A stretch of DNA of 64,000 nt from Paenibacillaceae bacterium (GCA_004134985.1 REGQ01000018.1:2423-66422); one strand, 5' to 3'; positions 8,122 through 17,904 are shown, counted from the first letter of the stretch. Made by a program: numbers and translations. Notes: a model not told the origin generated them from the letters alone.

Positions 8122-10953
8122 TCACTCATCAGCTGCGCGAATCGCTTCGCCAGGGGAGATCAAGCTTAATCGCTTGGAAGGCGCCCAATTGAGCCATAAC
8201 GTCAAGAGCATCAGAAATCCTGTGACCGGTACAATAAATTCCCACGGATAGTAAAAGGGCAATGCGGGGTCAGTCGGTCGCTTGGTTGACTCGAATAAGC
8301 TGATAATCATATGTCCCCCGACAGAGCCAAAAACAAGGCCATTCATTAATCCGATCCATCCGATCAACGTCCCTTCAAGCAGCAGCATTTGCCGAACCAT
8401 CCGGGTGCTGAATCCGATGCAGCGCAGCATAGCCATTATTTTGGATCGTTCCTGCACGGCACGCAGTTGTACAATCGCCAGTCCCGCCAATCCAATGCCC
8501 ATGGTCAAAATCATAAATCCATTAAATATCCACAGCATTTGGATGATGCCAATGTCTTCACCGGCTTCCGAAATGCCGGGAGCGTAGAACCCGGTAATCC
8601 CTAAACGACTGATGCGTTGTTCCATTTGACGTAAATAAGCGGAGTCGTTGGAAGGGAGGGGGAGTAATATGTAACCCTTCTCAGGTGTACTCTCCCAGCG
8701 ATAACCCTGAACCTTGAACTTATCGTACATTTGGGGATGAACGAAGACAGCATTGTAAAATTCTAGTCTGCTGCTGCTTTCCGCGAATCCGGCAATTTTG
8801 AGTTTAGCCACACCCTTAACCTCTGGCGTTTTTCCAAATCCCGGAGAGCCTGGAGCGGGCGGTTTTTCATAAATATCAAGCGTGAAGGATTCGCCCACCG
8901 TCATCTTACGTATAATTTCGCTGTTCATTCCGAATACGGAAGACCATTCTTCCGGTGCATAACTGTATTTGTGATCCACAATGACATAGTCAGGGTTTTG
9001 GAGCACTGCTTGCCACGCATCGTGATCTGACGCAAATTCCGGAGCGCGCTCTGTAAGCGGAAGCCGATTATTTGTAACAAATTGCGGATCAGGTCCAATC
9101 AGGTTGAGCTGGCTGGTGCTTGCAAACAACCCTTTTGCGGCAACTTGTAGCATCAAAGGCTCCAATACAACGACATGTTTAGCGATTTCACTGATATCCG
9201 CATCCTGATTGAGGAGCGTGATGGTTCGCTCTTTGTCATCCGTAGTGGTATATGCGATATAGGCCGGATATCCTAGTGCGGTATAAGGTTTTTGCTGAAT
9301 GTTCCGGTAGTTGTGTTGTGTAATGATAATGACCAGGATGAGCAGCGTAAAACAAATACTAAAAAGGAGCATTACGTTAAATGTCCGACGAGAACTGGCC
9401 GCGGGGTAACGAAATGCCAATAGTTGAGCAGCTTCTTGAACGCTTATCCGACGCAGCAACGGCTTGATCCCTCTCTGAACGAACGGCAGCAGATGCACGA
9501 GAAGAAACAGTGATGATATCGAGGCCAATAGCCATGCGGCAAAAACAAAAAATGCCTGTCCAGAAGCAGAGGGCTGCTGCGATGTGATGAGCGCTGTTCC
9601 TGTCCCTGTTATGAGCAGAAAGGAATAAACGAGCACGATGGCAGCGGCAGCCACTGTGGTTACGATTCTGAGCAATCTGTGTGCAGTAGAATGGGCTGCA
9701 TTCAGGTGTTGTTGTTCCCCGCGCAGTCCTGCGACAATGTTTAATGCCCGGAGCTTGCGGCTTGCCAAAACGGAAGCAGCGGCGAACAAGCCAAGTACGA
9801 TGCCTGCCGCAAGCAAGATGCCGGATAGCGACACATAAGGTGAGATGGGAATCGTTTGCGCGCTGTATGCGAACAGGAGATCACGATTCATCCATTGAAA
9901 CAAAGTAATAACGAAATACCCGACCGGAATGCCTGCGGTCAGCCCGCAGATCATGCTAAAGCATTGCAGCATGAAAGCCTCAATAAAGAAAATACGTTGT
10001 GTTTGTCTTCGTTGAAAGCCGATTGCCCGCAGCAATGCCGTTGTTTTCATACGCGAGTCCGTCAGCATGAACAGCACCTGAAGCATTAAGACTGTACCGG
10101 CAATAACCGCCGTTATACTGCAAAGAACAAAGGTAGCGCCGTGCTTTTGCTTCATTTTCTGAACCTGATTAAAGTCGGACTGCTTTTGTTCCAACGCCTG
10201 AAACAGTGGTGATGGGATAGGGAAGTAAGTGGGTTCCGAGTGAACAGAAGCAGCCTGATCACGGGTGAAGAGCGAGGTGAACGTCCCCTCCTGCAAGCCG
10301 GCCAGCTTTCTGGCTGCGGATATGTCCAGGAGAAAGGTGCCTGCGGCTGCTGCGTCCCCTCTATATCCAGTAATTCCCTCTTCTTTAACGATTTTTTTGA
10401 CATGGAAATAATGTTTGCCGCGTTCGCTGTCCATTAGCATGACAGTATCTCCTGCACTGACCCCAATTGGAAGTGCTGCTGCTTCGGATAAAATAACTTG
10501 ATCTGCAGCTAGCGGCGGAAGGTTCCATAGCGGGTTCGTTGGTTCAAACGCGGCCGTTTGTGCAAATGAAGCAAGGCCAATAGCTAAATGTCGCACTCCC
10601 GTATGAATGACACCAAGATTGCCATCCACTTTGCTTACACTTGTTTCAAATTTGACAGCTGCTACAGAATGCAGTTGAAGAAGCTGGAGGTGCTGTTCAA
10701 TCTTCTGAACATCATCTGCCGTAAAATACGGATGGTTATCAGTTGGTTTAAGCTCCCAGTCAATGGGACCGTAATGCTGCTGCAGCCAGCGGCTTCCGCT
10801 CTTATCGAACGATTGGAAAAAAATAATCGATGCCATAATCAATGCAGCGCCGATACAGCCGCCTGCGATCGTAAGCAGTGTCTGCTTAGGTTGCAAGCGT
10901 AAATTGCGCCAGGCCAGTTTCCAATACATCCAGGAAGACAAGGTGTTCTTCAC
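8122..10953 (-). CDS. FtsX-type ABC transporter permease, 943 aa
   Basis: A large permease with two FtsX-like modules. After an N-terminal transmembrane anchor (LTIAGGCIGAALIMASIIFF) comes an extracellular domain and a three-helix FtsX core. This is repeated in the second half, which ends with the helices around GIGLAGLAIVQLRAVQERSKIMAMLRCIGF. The architecture matches MacB/LolC-type mechanotransmission permeases in export, peptide resistance or envelope maintenance. It starts at GTG overlapping the ATPase stop (GTGA). With the ATPase and the two-component genes upstream it forms one minus-strand unit, so it is probably induced by that kinase. The substrate is unknown. Confidence 0.9.
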   Translation of the reverse strand: MKNTLSSWMYWKLAWRNLRLQPKQTLLTIAGGCIGAALIMASIIFFQSFDKSGSRWLQQHYGPIDWELKPTDNHPYFTADDVQKIEQHLQLLQLHSVAAVKFETSVSKVDGNLGVIHTGVRHLAIGLASFAQTAAFEPTNPLWNLPPLAADQVILSEAAALPIGVSAGDTVMLMDSERGKHYFHVKKIVKEEGITGYRGDAAAAGTFLLDISAARKLAGLQEGTFTSLFTRDQAASVHSEPTYFPIPSPLFQALEQKQSDFNQVQKMKQKHGATFVLCSITAVIAGTVLMLQVLFMLTDSRMKTTALLRAIGFQRRQTQRIFFIEAFMLQCFSMICGLTAGIPVGYFVITLFQWMNRDLLFAYSAQTIPISPYVSLSGILLAAGIVLGLFAAASVLASRKLRALNIVAGLRGEQQHLNAAHSTAHRLLRIVTTVAAAAIVLVYSFLLITGTGTALITSQQPSASGQAFFVFAAWLLASISSLFLLVHLLPFVQRGIKPLLRRISVQEAAQLLAFRYPAASSRRTFNVMLLFSICFTLLILVIIITQHNYRNIQQKPYTALGYPAYIAYTTTDDKERTITLLNQDADISEIAKHVVVLEPLMLQVAAKGLFASTSQLNLIGPDPQFVTNNRLPLTERAPEFASDHDAWQAVLQNPDYVIVDHKYSYAPEEWSSVFGMNSEIIRKMTVGESFTLDIYEKPPAPGSPGFGKTPEVKGVAKLKIAGFAESSSRLEFYNAVFVHPQMYDKFKVQGYRWESTPEKGYILLPLPSNDSAYLRQMEQRISRLGITGFYAPGISEAGEDIGIIQMLWIFNGFMILTMGIGLAGLAIVQLRAVQERSKIMAMLRCIGFSTRMVRQMLLLEGTLIGWIGLMNGLVFGSVGGHMIISLFESTKRPTDPALPFYYPWEFIVPVTGFLMLLTLWLNWAPSKRLSLISPGEAIRAADE

Positions 10954-11636
10954 AACTCCACCTTCTTAATGCCCGGCACGATTCGGCCATTTTCCATATG
11001 GATGATGCGATCCGTTTGCTGGGCCACCTGCGAGTCATGGGTAACGATCACAATCGTTGTTCCAGAGGAACGGTTTATTTGACGAAGCAACCCGACAATT
11101 TGATGCGATGTATCGGTATCAAGTGCACCGGTCGGTTCGTCCGCCCATATGACACTTGGTTTGGCGACAATTGCCCGTGCGATGGCTACACGCTGGTTCT
11201 GGCCGCCTGACAGTTGAGCAGGAAGGGCTGTTTGCTTGTTTTCCAGGCCGACTTGAATTAATGCTTCTCGGGCGAGCGCATTTGCTTTTTTCGCAGACAT
11301 GCCTTGTCCGATAAGCGGGAGCGCGACATTCTCTGCGGCAGACAATACGGGGATCAAGTGGAACGACTGAAAGACAAATCCTGTATGATGGAGGCGAAAA
11401 GAGGAGCGTTCATGCTCTTTGGCGCCATAGAGATCAAACCCCGCAATGACAACCTTGCCCAGCGTAGGCGGATCAATGCCGGACAGCACTTGAAGCAGCG
11501 TTGTTTTTCCACAGCCTGACGGACCGACAATGCTGACGACCTCACTTTTTTCAATTACCAGATCGATTTCCTTTAAAGCACGAACTTGTGATTCGCCTGT
11601 TCCAAATACTTTGGATAGTTGCTTTGCTTGAATCAT
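10950..11636 (-). CDS. ABC transporter ATPase, LolD/MacB type
   Basis: A 228-residue ATPase with Walker A GPSGCGKTT near residue 39, Q-loop GFVFQSFHLIPVL, signature LSGGQNQRVAIARAI, Walker B VIWADEPTGALD and the switch His in IVTHD. The PTGALD Walker B extension and the short length are typical of ATPases serving FtsX-type permeases. Its stop overlaps the permease start. The 92-nt gap to the upstream kinase may still be within one operon. Confidence 0.95.
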   Translation of the reverse strand: MIQAKQLSKVFGTGESQVRALKEIDLVIEKSEVVSIVGPSGCGKTTLLQVLSGIDPPTLGKVVIAGFDLYGAKEHERSSFRLHHTGFVFQSFHLIPVLSAAENVALPLIGQGMSAKKANALAREALIQVGLENKQTALPAQLSGGQNQRVAIARAIVAKPSVIWADEPTGALDTDTSHQIVGLLRQINRSSGTTIVIVTHDSQVAQQTDRIIHMENGRIVPGIKKVEL

Positions 11637-11727
11637 CTTGCTTCCTCACTTCCTCTACGATCATGAAAATAACAGTAACAGACATGTATCCATATCTGAT
11701 GAAGGAAATGTGGAGATGTTGTGCAGA

Positions 11728-13056
11728 TCAAGCACTATCGTTAATGACGGGGAGTGTGATCCGAAACGTCGTACCCTCTTGCCAGCGGCTGGCTGCGGTT
11801 ATTGACCCATGATGCGCTTCAATCAAGCTTTTGGCGATGGATAATCCGAGCCCGGATCCAGGGGAAGAGCCGGCTGGCTGACTTCGCCTGCTGGACGTGC
11901 CCCGATAAAAACGGTCAAACAAATACGGTAGCTCCTCTTCTTCAATTCCTTCTCCATCGTCAGTTATTGTAATTACACAGTGGTAATTTTCAGATACCAA
12001 GCTAATCGAAACTTTGCTCCGGGCATGTCTCAGCGCATTGCCCATTATATTGAGCAAGACTTGCTTGATGCGATTCTCATCCGCATAGAGGAGACTGCCC
12101 GCATCATTATTATGATAGTCAATAACAATACGGTCCTCTTCAGCTTCCATAGCTAACAAACCTGTAAGCTGCTCGATTTGATCACCTACCGGAAACCATC
12201 TTTTTTCCAGTTGCAAATGACCGGATTCCGCCAATGCCAACTGCTGCAAATCGCCAAGCAGCTTACTCATCCGGTAGACCTCATCCTGAAGGACAACAAC
12301 CTCATTCAAGCTTAATGCCGCTTGACTAAGCAATGCTTTGTCCAGCTTGGCGCGGAGGACAGTTAACGGTGTCCGCAATTCATGCGCAATGTCCGCAACC
12401 ATGGATTTGCGCAATGTTTCCAAACGGTATAAATGTTCGTCAATAAGTCGGATGGACGTTTCAATTCGCTCCATACCTGCCGCTGCTATGCTGAGAGATG
12501 GGGTCTGCCGCGACCTGATGCTGTCAAGCAATGCTGACACCCGATGAATGCCCAAGGTATGCACTGCATGTTGGCGCTGCATGACAAAATAAACAACCAG
12601 GCCGATCAATAGCCCGATTGAAATTGACAGCAAGAGAGGATAAGGAAACACCAGTTGTTCCCGGCCAGACAAACCTGAAAAAGTGCCAATAATCTCACCA
12701 TTCAGTAGAATAGGGTGGCGATCACTCCAAGCTTCATCTGCAAACAAGGGGGCGTTGCGTGAAGGGCTCGCGTTCTGCCAAGGCCAAACCAATTGATTGG
12801 ACACGGACCAGATTTGCAATTGCTGCCCCTGCAGCAAGGGGGACGACTGCAGCTTTTCCGTTGCCTGATCCCAACTCCCATACAAATCGTAAGTGGAACT
12901 GAGCAGAACACCGGTCTGGATGGACTGTATTTTCGCATATTCGGTGTTCAACTTTGCTTGCATCCAAAACGTGAAACTGTATGTAATCCCAGCACAAACA
13001 ATAGCAGCAGCCAGCGCTATAAAAAGCAATCGTCGATTAGCGTTCATTTCCCTCAT
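11728..13056 (-). CDS. Sensor histidine kinase, membrane-bound
   Basis: About 442 residues. A transmembrane helix lies near residues 8-28, an extracellular sensor near 29-160, and a second helix (PLLLSISIGLLIGLVVYFVM) near 165-185. A linker leads to HisKA with the phospho-accepting H-box DIAHELRTPLTVL near residue 224, and then HATPase_c (N box NALRHA, G1 DDGEGI, G2 GSGLGLSIA). The ATG at 13056 follows the response regulator stop by 1 nt and replaces a longer frame overlapping that gene. It probably senses an envelope signal and drives the ABC exporter behind it. Confidence 0.92.
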   Translation of the reverse strand: MREMNANRRLLFIALAAAIVCAGITYSFTFWMQAKLNTEYAKIQSIQTGVLLSSTYDLYGSWDQATEKLQSSPLLQGQQLQIWSVSNQLVWPWQNASPSRNAPLFADEAWSDRHPILLNGEIIGTFSGLSGREQLVFPYPLLLSISIGLLIGLVVYFVMQRQHAVHTLGIHRVSALLDSIRSRQTPSLSIAAAGMERIETSIRLIDEHLYRLETLRKSMVADIAHELRTPLTVLRAKLDKALLSQAALSLNEVVVLQDEVYRMSKLLGDLQQLALAESGHLQLEKRWFPVGDQIEQLTGLLAMEAEEDRIVIDYHNNDAGSLLYADENRIKQVLLNIMGNALRHARSKVSISLVSENYHCVITITDDGEGIEEEELPYLFDRFYRGTSSRRSQPAGSSPGSGLGLSIAKSLIEAHHGSITAASRWQEGTTFRITLPVINDSA

Positions 13057-13057
13057 A

Positions 13058-13744
13058 TTACCCGGCCACTTGTCCCAATTTGTAGCCAACGCCATATACG
13101 GTAATAATAAATCGGGGTTGTGACGGATCGTCCTCGATTTTGTGCCGTAAATTGCGAATATGGGAATCGATGGTTCGTTCGAAGCCGAAATAGCTGTCTC
13201 CCAACGTGTCACTGATGAGCTGCAATCTGCTGTACACTCGTCCAGGCTGTTTGGCTAATGTGACCAGCAATTCAAATTCAGTTGGCGTTAATGAGATCAG
13301 GTACCCGCTTTTCCTTACTTCATGCCGTGCAATATCAATTGTTAACGTATGAATCTGGAGAAGCTCGTAATTCGGCTGCTTCATGGAACCTGATCTGCGC
13401 AGAACGGCTTTCATTCTCGCCAACAGTTCTCTCATCCCAAACGGCTTGCTGACATAATCATCTGCCCCAATTTCCAACGCAATTACTTTGTGCCACTCGT
13501 CCGACTTGGCCGTCAGCATAATGACTGGCGTTTGCCATCGATGCTGCACCTCCCTGCATAACTCAGTCCCTGGCCTATCGGGAAGCATCCAGTCCACCAG
13601 CAAAATATCGAAACGATCGGCTTCAAGGATAGAAATCGCTTCCGTTGAATTCAACACATGGGTGATCGTGCAATTCTCCTCTTCCAAAAAAGGAATAACG
13701 TCATCAACAATGCGCTGTTCATCCTCTACCCATAGGATTTTCAC
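13058..13744 (-). CDS. OmpR-family response regulator
   Basis: A 228-residue protein. The receiver domain has the acidic pocket near residues 7-8, the phospho-Asp in LLVDWMLPD (about residue 51), the Thr of LTAKS and the Lys of SKPFG. The C-terminal winged helix has SLTPTEFELLVTLA and RTIDSHIRNLRHKIEDD. The start is a GTG at 13744 with GGAGG 9 nt upstream; the frame runs further to 13771. It is the first gene of a regulator-kinase-ATPase-permease group. Confidence 0.95.
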   Translation of the reverse strand: MKILWVEDEQRIVDDVIPFLEEENCTITHVLNSTEAISILEADRFDILLVDWMLPDRPGTELCREVQHRWQTPVIMLTAKSDEWHKVIALEIGADDYVSKPFGMRELLARMKAVLRRSGSMKQPNYELLQIHTLTIDIARHEVRKSGYLISLTPTEFELLVTLAKQPGRVYSRLQLISDTLGDSYFGFERTIDSHIRNLRHKIEDDPSQPRFIITVYGVGYKLGQVAG

Positions 13745-13942
13745 AAAATCAGTCCTCCATAATAACGGCATTCTTGTTTTTAGTTGATTATAGCATAGAA
13801 AAGAGAGGCGTTTGGTTGATTGCTAGAAGGAGAGGACAAATCCCCGATGCTTGTATGCGGATCATACCCGTGGAAAATCGCAGTGTCTCTGCTCGGCTGA
13901 AGGGATGGCTGCGTTAATTGCATTCATTGGGAGGAAGATGAT

Positions 13943-14011
13943 ATGATCCAGGTATTGGGTGATAATCAAGAGAGATCACCGGAGACCCCGGTTTCAGCAG
14001 GTATTCTCTAA
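13943..14011 (+). CDS. Possible 22-residue leader peptide or small protein
   Basis: In the 13772-14032 gap, a GGGAGG ribosome-binding site lies 8 nt before an ATG that opens a 22-codon frame ending 21 nt before the next gene. The product begins MIQVLGDNQ and is not recognised. The good ribosome-binding site is the only support. Confidence 0.25.
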   Translation: MIQVLGDNQERSPETPVSAGIL

Positions 14012-14032
14012 ATAAGAGAGGAAGTTATTGAA

Positions 14033-14485
14033 ATGCAGTGGAGCATAAAAAAATTTCATGAACTAACCAATGATGAACTATATGAAATCCTGCAGAAGAG
14101 AGTGGATGTTTTTGTTGTTGAGCAGGAGTGCGCTTACAAGGAAATAGACGGGCATGATCGAGTTGCTTACCATTTGTATGCGCATAACGGTTCAGAAATC
14201 GCTGCTTACTTACGGGTTTTACCGCCGGGTACGACCTATGAAGCGTTGTCGATCGGCAGGGTGCTGGTTGATAAGAACCACCGAAAAGAGGGGCTTGGTT
14301 CAGAGCTGTTAAAAAACGCTTTAACATTTATACATAAAGAATTAAAGGAAAGCGTTGTTAAAATTCAAGCCCAGCATCATTTGTTATCTTTTTATGGATC
14401 ATTCGGGTTTGAACAGATTTCGGAAGTATACTTGGATGAAGGAATTCCACATATTGATATGATTTTTTTAAAGGTGGATCTATGA
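14033..14485 (+). CDS. GNAT-family N-acetyltransferase, ElaA-like
   Basis: A 150-residue GNAT protein. The N-terminal RVDVFVVEQECAYKEIDGHD and the LYAHNGSEIAAYLRVLP segment are characteristic of the ElaA subfamily. The acetyl-CoA loop is SIGRVLVDKNHRKEGLGSELL (Q/RxxGxG/A form), and the C-terminal LLSFYGSFGFEQI is also typical. ElaA substrates are not established. AGAGAGG lies upstream of the ATG. The gene stands alone, 76 nt before the MFS gene. Confidence 0.92.
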   Translation: MQWSIKKFHELTNDELYEILQKRVDVFVVEQECAYKEIDGHDRVAYHLYAHNGSEIAAYLRVLPPGTTYEALSIGRVLVDKNHRKEGLGSELLKNALTFIHKELKESVVKIQAQHHLLSFYGSFGFEQISEVYLDEGIPHIDMIFLKVDL

Positions 14486-14561
14486 TGGAGCAAGCGATAG
14501 GATAAGGACGCAATATTAAAAATCCATAGGATACGTTCTGAAGTATGGGAGGTTTTACGTA

Positions 14562-15989
14562 ATGTCCGACAACGAATCCATCTCCTCAGCCTCAACAGGA
14601 CAGGCCTCAGCGTCACCTGCGAACAGCCATGCGGAAAAGCTTTTGCTCATTCTGATGATGACGCTCATTCTGTCGGTCATGAACGCTACGATGTTCAATG
14701 TGGTGCTGCCGCAAATTCGAGAGGAGTTTCGACTCGCTCCATCACAGGTAAGCTGGGTAATGACGAGCTATTCGATCCTTTATGCAATCGGAACGGTCAT
14801 TTTCGGCAAGCTGTCCGACCGCTACAAGCTAAAAAATCTAATTACCTTCGGCTTGCTGTTTTTCGCAGGCGGCTCCATTGTCGGGTTGTTGTCGGCGAAC
14901 TTCTGGATGGTTATTGTGGGCCGCGTGCTGCAGGCAGCAGGAGCGTCCGTTATCCCGGCGATTGGCTTGATCATTCCGGTGCGCTACTTCAGTCCGGAAT
15001 CTCGCGGCCGGGCAATGGGCACCGTTGCTGTCGGACTTGCGATCGGGAATGCCGCCGCGCCTATTGTTGGCGGTTTTGTCGCAGGCTCATTTCATTGGCG
15101 CTTTCTGTTTGGCCTGACATTGCTGGTATTGCTCACGCTGCCGTTTTATCGTAAATATTTGAAAGACGAGCCGCAAAAACCAAGCCCTATCGACATCGTG
15201 GGCGCTGTTCTGCTTGCTGGAGCGGTAGGAGCGTTGCTGCTCTCCATTACGCTCAGCAATGTTTGGCTGGCAGCGGCGGGAACATTATTGCTCATTTTAT
15301 TGGTTTGGCGGATCAACAGCGCTGCGCATCCCTTTATCCAGCCCAGCCTGATGCGCAACAGATCTTATGTGATCGCCCTTGTCATTGGCTTCTTAAGTAC
15401 CTCGGTCACGATAGGCATCCCGTTTCTTGCGCCGCAATTGCTTGCTGATGTAAACGGGCTCTCGCCAAGTATCATCGGGTTTGTGCTCTTTCCGGGGGCC
15501 ATTTGCTCCGCACTGCTAGGCAGAAAGGCAGGCAAGCTTGCTGATCGCAAGGGCAGTCCCTTTCTTGTGATGATGGCTGTGTCGCTGCTCTTTATTTGCT
15601 TCGCTGCCTTATCCATACTAGCAGGTGCTCCGCCCTGGATTATTGCAGCTGTGCTCTTATGCGGCAATCTGGGACAGACGTTTATGCAGATTGGTTTGTC
15701 CAATACAATTTCCAGCACGCTGTCTGTGGATCAGGTCGGCATCGGCATGGGGCTGTTCTCAATGAATATGTTTTTGTCCGGAGCGGTCTCTACTGTACTG
15801 ATTGGCAAAGTGCTAGACTTCGGTAATACCAGTGTGGTACTTAATCCGCTCCGATATTATCAGTCGGGGACAGCGTTCAGTAACATAAGTGTAGTAATGG
15901 CGGCTGTTGTTGCTATCGTGGCAATGTTGTATTTTTGGCGCTTTAATCTAAATAAGAGGGTTGTAGTTGCCGCGGCCCAGGAGAAGTAA
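14562..15989 (+). CDS. MFS drug exporter, Tet(L)/DHA2-like
   Basis: A 475-residue polytopic protein with about 14 predicted helices after a Ser-rich cytoplasmic N-terminus. MFS motif A is present as GKLSDRYKLKN after the second helix. NATMFNVVLPQIREEF in helix 1 and the motif C region (GNAAAPIVGGFVAG) in helix 5 point to a proton-coupled antiporter of the 14-helix family that includes Tet(L) and QacA. Substrate is unknown. GGGAGG lies upstream of the start. Confidence 0.9.
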   Translation: MSDNESISSASTGQASASPANSHAEKLLLILMMTLILSVMNATMFNVVLPQIREEFRLAPSQVSWVMTSYSILYAIGTVIFGKLSDRYKLKNLITFGLLFFAGGSIVGLLSANFWMVIVGRVLQAAGASVIPAIGLIIPVRYFSPESRGRAMGTVAVGLAIGNAAAPIVGGFVAGSFHWRFLFGLTLLVLLTLPFYRKYLKDEPQKPSPIDIVGAVLLAGAVGALLLSITLSNVWLAAAGTLLLILLVWRINSAAHPFIQPSLMRNRSYVIALVIGFLSTSVTIGIPFLAPQLLADVNGLSPSIIGFVLFPGAICSALLGRKAGKLADRKGSPFLVMMAVSLLFICFAALSILAGAPPWIIAAVLLCGNLGQTFMQIGLSNTISSTLSVDQVGIGMGLFSMNMFLSGAVSTVLIGKVLDFGNTSVVLNPLRYYQSGTAFSNISVVMAAVVAIVAMLYFWRFNLNKRVVVAAAQEK

Positions 15990-16088
15990 GCTAATTTGTG
16001 GTGTTGGTATTGCGGGTGGGACATTACGCCTTTTGTGTATCGCAACCGCAGTATGATGAACTAATTATAACCGGGAGGTACAATAACA

Positions 16089-16696
16089 GTGACTTATACA
16101 ATCATGCCATGGGATCAGGGCAAATGGACGGAAGCTCCGGTATCGGAGAAAGTGGAGGGCGGTTTTCTTAAAGTAGAAGCGGCGAAAGGGAGCGATTACT
16201 GGGAAAAGACGCTGTATGAATTCGAGCATCGCAATGTCATGCCCTGCTTGCACCATGGGAAGACAGCAGCGCGATGGAGGTGACTTTCCAGTTGGGCTCG
16301 TTTACCGAACTGTACGATCAGGCCGGGCTGATGCTATGGCACGGGCAAGAACAGTGGATCAAGGCAGGCGTGGAGCTTAATGACGGCATTCCTCACCTTG
16401 CCGTGGTCGTAACAGACGGCTATTCGGATTGGTCGCTCTCGCCAGTACCCGAGTGGGTAGGCAAAGAGGTGACAGTCCGCGCCTCAAGGATGAATGATGC
16501 GGTCATTATTCGAGCCCGTACGCAGTCTGAGGGCTGGCGAACGATAAGGGTAGCGCGTTTCCCGTATGTGACCGGGAAGCAGGCTGGGCCATTCGTCTGC
16601 GCGCCAACCAGAGCAGGATTGGAAGTGGTGTTTACCCGATGGGTGCAAGCAAGTCCCGATGCCAGCCTGCATACAGATCCGCCGCTTGAGGAGTAG
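16089..16696 (+). pseudogene. DUF1349 protein, interrupted by a one-base frameshift
   Basis: The first frame starts at GTG (16089, after GGGAGGTA) and encodes an N-terminus ending ...DYWEKTLYEFEHRN, but shifts and stops at 16283. The second frame encodes the rest from MEVTFQLGSFTELYDQAGLMLW to the stop at 16696. Adding one G at about 16239 (AATGTCAT to AATGGTCAT) restores NGHALLAPWEDSSAMEVT and one protein of about 202 residues, as expected for DUF1349 (a concanavalin-like beta-sandwich family of unknown role). It is either a recent pseudogene or a sequencing error. Confidence 0.85.
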
Positions 16697-16790
16697 AGGA
16701 GAAGGGCTGCTGCAGGCGCATGGATGAAGGGTAGAAGGTAAAGTAACATAGCAACATCGCGACATGGAGTAGACATAGTTATTTAGCGGT

Positions 16791-16973
16791 ATAGCAGCAC
16801 AGAAGGAAACGCAAATGTACCCAAAATAGCAGCACAGAAGGCCAAGCAACAAATGTACCAACATAGCAGTAAGCAGCACAGAATAATAAGCATCAAATGT
16901 ACCAATATAGCAGTGTAGCAGCATAAAGCATAGTGATGTTAAACATAGCAGCACAGAGCAGAGCGTACATGTG
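16791..16973 (+). repeat. Degenerate direct repeats of about 37-45 bp
   Basis: About five imperfect units each begin ATAGCAG(CACAG) and the first three carry AAATGTACC near their end: starts near 16791, 16826, 16863, 16906 and 16944. Copies differ by substitutions and small insertions, with no constant spacer, so this is not a CRISPR. They lie in the 16697-17240 gap, which holds no gene. Confidence 0.6.
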
Positions 16974-16997
16974 AGGGCGGCTCGTGGGCGCCTAGGC

Positions 16998-17182
16998 GGC
17001 CACACGTTCCGTTATTTTGCTCAAAACAGGGTAAAAGCCACCTTTGGTGGCCAGCAGATCCGCTATTTGTGTGAAAAGGGTGTTTTTAGAGCGGTTTTTA
17101 TACCAATAGCGGAACGTCTGTCCTCGAAAATCGGGTTTGGAGTGTTTTTGGGGCGAATAGCGGAACGTGTGTCCGCTTGTAC
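16998..17182. repeat. Four copies of an AATAGCGGAACG-type motif, in both orientations
   Basis: CACACGTTCCGTTATTTTG (near 17001) and GATCCGCTATTTGTGTG (near 17057) are in one orientation. AATAGCGGAACGTCTGTCC (near 17105) and AATAGCGGAACGTGTGTCCGC (near 17157) are in the other. Together they could fold into long imperfect hairpins. This looks like a dispersed intergenic repeat rather than a local accident; its distribution in the genome cannot be seen here. Confidence 0.6.
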
Positions 17183-17240
17183 CACTGGCATGGGTTGATC
17201 GGCGCCAATCAGCGCATCAAATTGAATTGCATATCCATCA

Positions 17241-17615
17241 TTAAAGCCATTCCAGAAATTCCAGACGATTGCCAAATGGATCATGAATATAAAATCGCTT
17301 CACACCCTCATCGGTCCTTGCATCATCATCAATAACTTCAATGTTATGCTGAAGCAGATACTCACGCAACTCCTCTACGTGCTGCACTTGAAATGCCGGG
17401 TGGGCTTTGAGCGCAGGAACAAAATTGTTTTGTACCCCAATGTGCACCTGGTGCGTGCCGCATTGAAACCACACCCCGCCGCGCTTTTTTAATATTTCAG
17501 GTTTGGGGACTTCCGTCCAGCCCAACAAATCGCCGAAAAACTTCCGTGCCTCTGCTTCACATCCCTCCGGTGCTGCTAGCTGAACATGGTCAAGACCATA
17601 GAAATGGTACGACAT
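17241..17615 (-). CDS. VOC-family (glyoxalase/bleomycin-resistance fold) protein
   Basis: A 124-residue single VOC domain. The N-terminal FYGLDHVQLAAPEGCEAEARKFFGDLLGW, the central WFQCGTHQVHIGVQ and the C-terminal RFYIHDPFGNRLEFLEW keep the His and Glu positions typical of metal ligands. The start at 17615 is chosen because GGAGG lies 6 nt upstream. Such proteins include lyases, dioxygenases and drug-binding proteins; no substrate can be named. Confidence 0.9.
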   Translation of the reverse strand: MSYHFYGLDHVQLAAPEGCEAEARKFFGDLLGWTEVPKPEILKKRGGVWFQCGTHQVHIGVQNNFVPALKAHPAFQVQHVEELREYLLQHNIEVIDDDARTDEGVKRFYIHDPFGNRLEFLEWL

Positions 17616-17895
17616 AACTTTCCTCCTTCTTTCTTGCATCTATTAAAATTTGATGGACAACGACAAATGGGCGTGGATTAACCTTGCAATAAGCTCTCCG
17701 CCCACTATGTTTATTAATGCTAATTATACATTGAAAATGGAAAATGTTGAACTTTATTGTAAAATGGTTACCTTCCTCTAACGAATTAATGGAGTAGTGA
17801 AAAAAATCGCCAGCTTGCCACCGGAACCGGACCGCATGAACTCTGAGCGTGCGATACTGCGATACGTGTAGGCGGCCAACCATCGCACTGATTTA

Positions 17896-17904
17896 TGCTA
17901 TACT
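17896..17904 (+). promoter_or_regulatory. Extended -10 promoter candidate for the fluoride-channel genes
   Basis: TGC-TATACT at 17896-17904 is an extended -10 element about 60 nt before the crcB start. No good -35 is seen. I looked for a crcB-motif fluoride riboswitch in 17616-17963 and did not recognise one. Confidence 0.35.

Noticed and set aside
11728-13212. A 494-residue form of the kinase
   Set aside because: The first 52 codons overlap the response regulator; the ATG at 13056 right after its stop fits the operon.
16791-16973. Possible small CRISPR array
   Set aside because: Repeats are poorly conserved, spacing varies and no cas genes are nearby.
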